Of a DNA stretch of 8,872 nt, positions 7,304-8,872 are shown piece after piece (positions within the stretch are counted from its first letter, which is position 1; every line of letters begins with the position of its first letter). The DNA is from Bdellovibrionales bacterium (GTDB taxonomy: Bacteria > Bdellovibrionota > Bacteriovoracia > Bacteriovoracales > Bacteriovoracaceae): contig DAOVTR010000048.1 of the NCBI GenBank assembly GCA_030633015.1, forward strand, positions 1-8,872, in the 5' to 3' direction. The position numbers and the translations under genes were made by a program. The notes below the pieces were generated by a model. That model ran no database searches and was not told the DNA's origin. It saw only the letters and a program-made list of their open reading frames with translations.

Positions 7304-7311
7304 GTTTTTTT
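7282..7311 (+). terminator. Weak candidate terminator at the end of the operon
   Basis: Bases 7282-7291 (AAAGTTTAAT) can pair with 7299-7308 (ATTAAGTTTT) around a 7-base loop: ten pairs, two of them G-U wobbles and none G-C. A run of seven T spans 7305-7311, partly within the 3' arm. The structure overlaps the stop codons of both convergent genes. The stem is thermodynamically weak, and such AT-rich pairing is expected now and then by chance, so this is tentative. Only the plus-strand transcript has the U-run. Confidence 0.3.
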
Positions 7312-8872
7312 AATGCATGTTTCCTGCATAGATCAATTTCTTCATTTGTTATTTCGACATCGTGACCCATTATTGCTGATAATCTAACCCCATGTTTCCT
7401 GGCCAGTTGATCAATTTCTCTTACTTTTTGGTAGCTAATATTTCGAGATAATGTAAAAGATTCAAAGCGTTCCTCTAGTGCTAAAAGAGCAGTCTCTGCA
7501 AGGCATGCATAAACAACATTTCTTTCTAGACCTATATCACATGATAGTTTAATTTCTCCAGGTAGTTCAACTTCACCGCTTGCAATAACTAATACGTCAG
7601 GTCTTGTAATTGCATCCTCTTTTTTTATATCAAATGGACGACTAACATCACAAATTACACATCCCGGTTTAACCTTTGAAATATCGATTAGTTTTTTTCC
7701 TTGGGCCGAAGTTGTTGTTATCATTAAGTCTACTTCACTTAAATAATTATTGGGGTTTGTTGCAACAACGATTTCACATTGAGGTGAAAGTTCTTTGATG
7801 TCGTCAACGAGTGATAACAATTTGTAGGCGCGTGGAGCTATTAGAATGATTTTTTTCCATGACTTAGAAAGAAGTTTAGCGCTAACTTTTCCAATACTAC
7901 CTGTCGCACCAATAATCATCAGTGTCCCTTGATAGATATTATTTTCTAAAGGGACCAGCTGCATTTTTTTAGTTGCAAAATCAGCCGCCCAAAGGGTAGC
8001 CGCAGCAGATAGTGAATTTCCTGTTGTTACAGGTATGGGACTTCTTTTAGATATGGTAACACCTGCATCTCCAACAATTTTCGTGTACGCTCCAAGTCCA
8101 ATAATTTGAGCACCAAATGATTTTGCTTTAATGGAGATGTTAACAAGTTTTTCGTATATTTTTTCAGGATTGCTTTTTAAAAGCATCTTAGGGGTTTCAA
8201 AAATAGTATAAATATCTCCATAGACCTCTTTGCCTGTTGAAATACTTTTTATGCCAGAGATTTGACCATATTTTGATCCAGGGAGAAAGCCTATCATTTT
8301 TTCTAATGGGCCCTCGATTGTGGATACAAAAGGTTTTACTGCTTTGATACTTGGGTGTCTAAACAGATCATTAATGCTTAGTGGATGTATAATAAAAGCA
8401 AATTTAGATTTAGTGTTAATTTTTTTATCTAGCATTTGAATTTGAGGTCTTAAAGAGAATTTATTAATCCATCCAAAAATATCATCTTCTGTTATTCCCG
8501 AAGGGTCATCTTTATATGCCAGGAAAATTGCTTCAAGCAGTGGAAAGTTAATTCCAGGCAAGTTAAAAATTTCTGGCATGCAATTTATAATGTTAGTTAC
8601 GTTTGCTTTTTTAAGTTTGAATTCGCTATCAGCATTTAAAAAATCAATAATAAAAGTTTTTCCTTTTAAGTTGTTAAGCTTCAAAAGTTCAAGTTGGCTA
8701 GTATTGCCTACAAAGACATCACAGTTTAAAAACTTTTTCAATACCTTACTTTTAGACAGTTTTTTATCTGTAAAATCTTTAAGGGTAGGCTTGTTGATTT
8801 TGTATGGAAAAATAAATGGAAAAATTAATTTTAAAAAAGTTTCAAGCCTTGATGGCCCCTTTAAAAGAAGAG
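7287..8872 (-). CDS. Long-chain acyl-ACP reductase-like protein with N-terminal extension, 5' end missing
   Basis: The C-terminal ~370 residues resemble cyanobacterial acyl-ACP reductase, which reduces long-chain acyl-ACP to fatty aldehyde with NADPH. Numbering from the TTG codon at 8741-8739, the similar part begins at FAFIIHPLS (114-122) and includes GAQIIGLGAYTKIVGDAG (210-227), TTGNSLSAAATLWAA (239-253), the Rossmann loop IIGATGSIG (276-284), VVYACLAETALLALE (409-423) and LARKHGVRLSAI (446-457). C413 in YACLAE matches the cysteine that carries the acyl thioester in the cyanobacterial enzyme. The TTG at 8741 is not a convincing start: the frame stays open without a stop through base 8872 (43 further codons, reading LLLKGPSRLETFLKLIF then on to KKLSKSKVLKKF), so the start lies outside the window. 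The extension before the reductase part is at least about 155 residues, absent from the ~340-residue cyanobacterial enzyme. A 'shikimate dehydrogenase' label would reflect only the shared Rossmann fold. The gene converges on the barrel gene with a 17-base overlap. Family confidence is good; aldehyde production is inferred. Confidence 0.75.
   Translation of the reverse strand, partial: LLLKGPSRLETFLKLIFPFIFPYKINKPTLKDFTDKKLSKSKVLKKFLNCDVFVGNTSQLELLKLNNLKGKTFIIDFLNADSEFKLKKANVTNIINCMPEIFNLPGINFPLLEAIFLAYKDDPSGITEDDIFGWINKFSLRPQIQMLDKKINTKSKFAFIIHPLSINDLFRHPSIKAVKPFVSTIEGPLEKMIGFLPGSKYGQISGIKSISTGKEVYGDIYTIFETPKMLLKSNPEKIYEKLVNISIKAKSFGAQIIGLGAYTKIVGDAGVTISKRSPIPVTTGNSLSAAATLWAADFATKKMQLVPLENNIYQGTLMIIGATGSIGKVSAKLLSKSWKKIILIAPRAYKLLSLVDDIKELSPQCEIVVATNPNNYLSEVDLMITTTSAQGKKLIDISKVKPGCVICDVSRPFDIKKEDAITRPDVLVIASGEVELPGEIKLSCDIGLERNVVYACLAETALLALEERFESFTLSRNISYQKVREIDQLARKHGVRLSAIMGHDVEITNEEIDLCRKHALKKLNKNN

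Noticed and set aside
8739..8741. TTG as the true start of the minus-strand reductase-like gene
   Set aside because: The frame continues open upstream to the window edge with plausible protein sequence and no stop, so this TTG is most likely internal.
7287..8872. Shikimate/quinate dehydrogenase
   Set aside because: The shared feature is only the Rossmann nucleotide loop; the remaining motifs, including YACLAE and LARKHGVRLSAI, match the acyl-ACP reductase family.

Overview
The window is strongly AT-rich and almost fully coding: six plus-strand genes packed head to tail, met at their 3' ends by one minus-strand gene. The plus-strand layout includes a Lol-type ABC exporter, a periplasmic LolA-like carrier and an outer-membrane barrel, so the organism is a diderm (Gram-negative) bacterium. 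AT-richness and gene style fit a low-GC member of Bdellovibrionota or a related 'deltaproteobacterial' lineage, but this is an impression and no marker gene in the window confirms it. No rRNA, tRNA, CRISPR array, insertion sequence or phage gene was seen, and no gap exceeds about 10 bp.

Region 1 (1-3541): the 3' part of a UbiA-family membrane prenyltransferase, open at the left edge, is followed 9 bp later by an 896-residue phosphotransferase related to PEP synthase. The latter has a dikinase ATP-grasp domain at its N-terminus and the swivelling phosphohistidine domain at its extreme C-terminus. It has no PEP/pyruvate TIM barrel, so its layout is that of rifampicin phosphotransferase rather than true PEP synthase.

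Region 2 (3544-7303): an ABC ATPase of the LolD/MacB type, a four-helix FtsX/LolC-E-type permease, a secreted LolA-like 'outer membrane lipoprotein-sorting' protein, and an outer-membrane beta-barrel resembling DUF1302 proteins. Stops and starts overlap or nearly touch at every junction, so regions 1 and 2 read as one operon whose promoter lies left of the window.

Region 3 (7287-8872, minus strand): a protein whose C-terminal ~370 residues resemble cyanobacterial long-chain acyl-ACP reductase (acyl-ACP to fatty aldehyde). It keeps a GATGSIG nucleotide-binding loop and the candidate catalytic Cys. Its frame stays open to the right edge, so the protein has an N-terminal extension of at least about 155 residues and its start is not visible. 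Its 3' end overlaps the barrel gene by 17 bp.

Working model (inference): the cluster makes a prenylated and/or fatty-alkyl lipid in the inner membrane (prenyltransferase, ATP-dependent phosphotransferase, possibly acyl-ACP reductase) and moves it to the outer membrane through a dedicated Lol-like route (ATPase, permease, periplasmic carrier, barrel). The substrate and product cannot be read from sequence; this is the most interesting part of the window.
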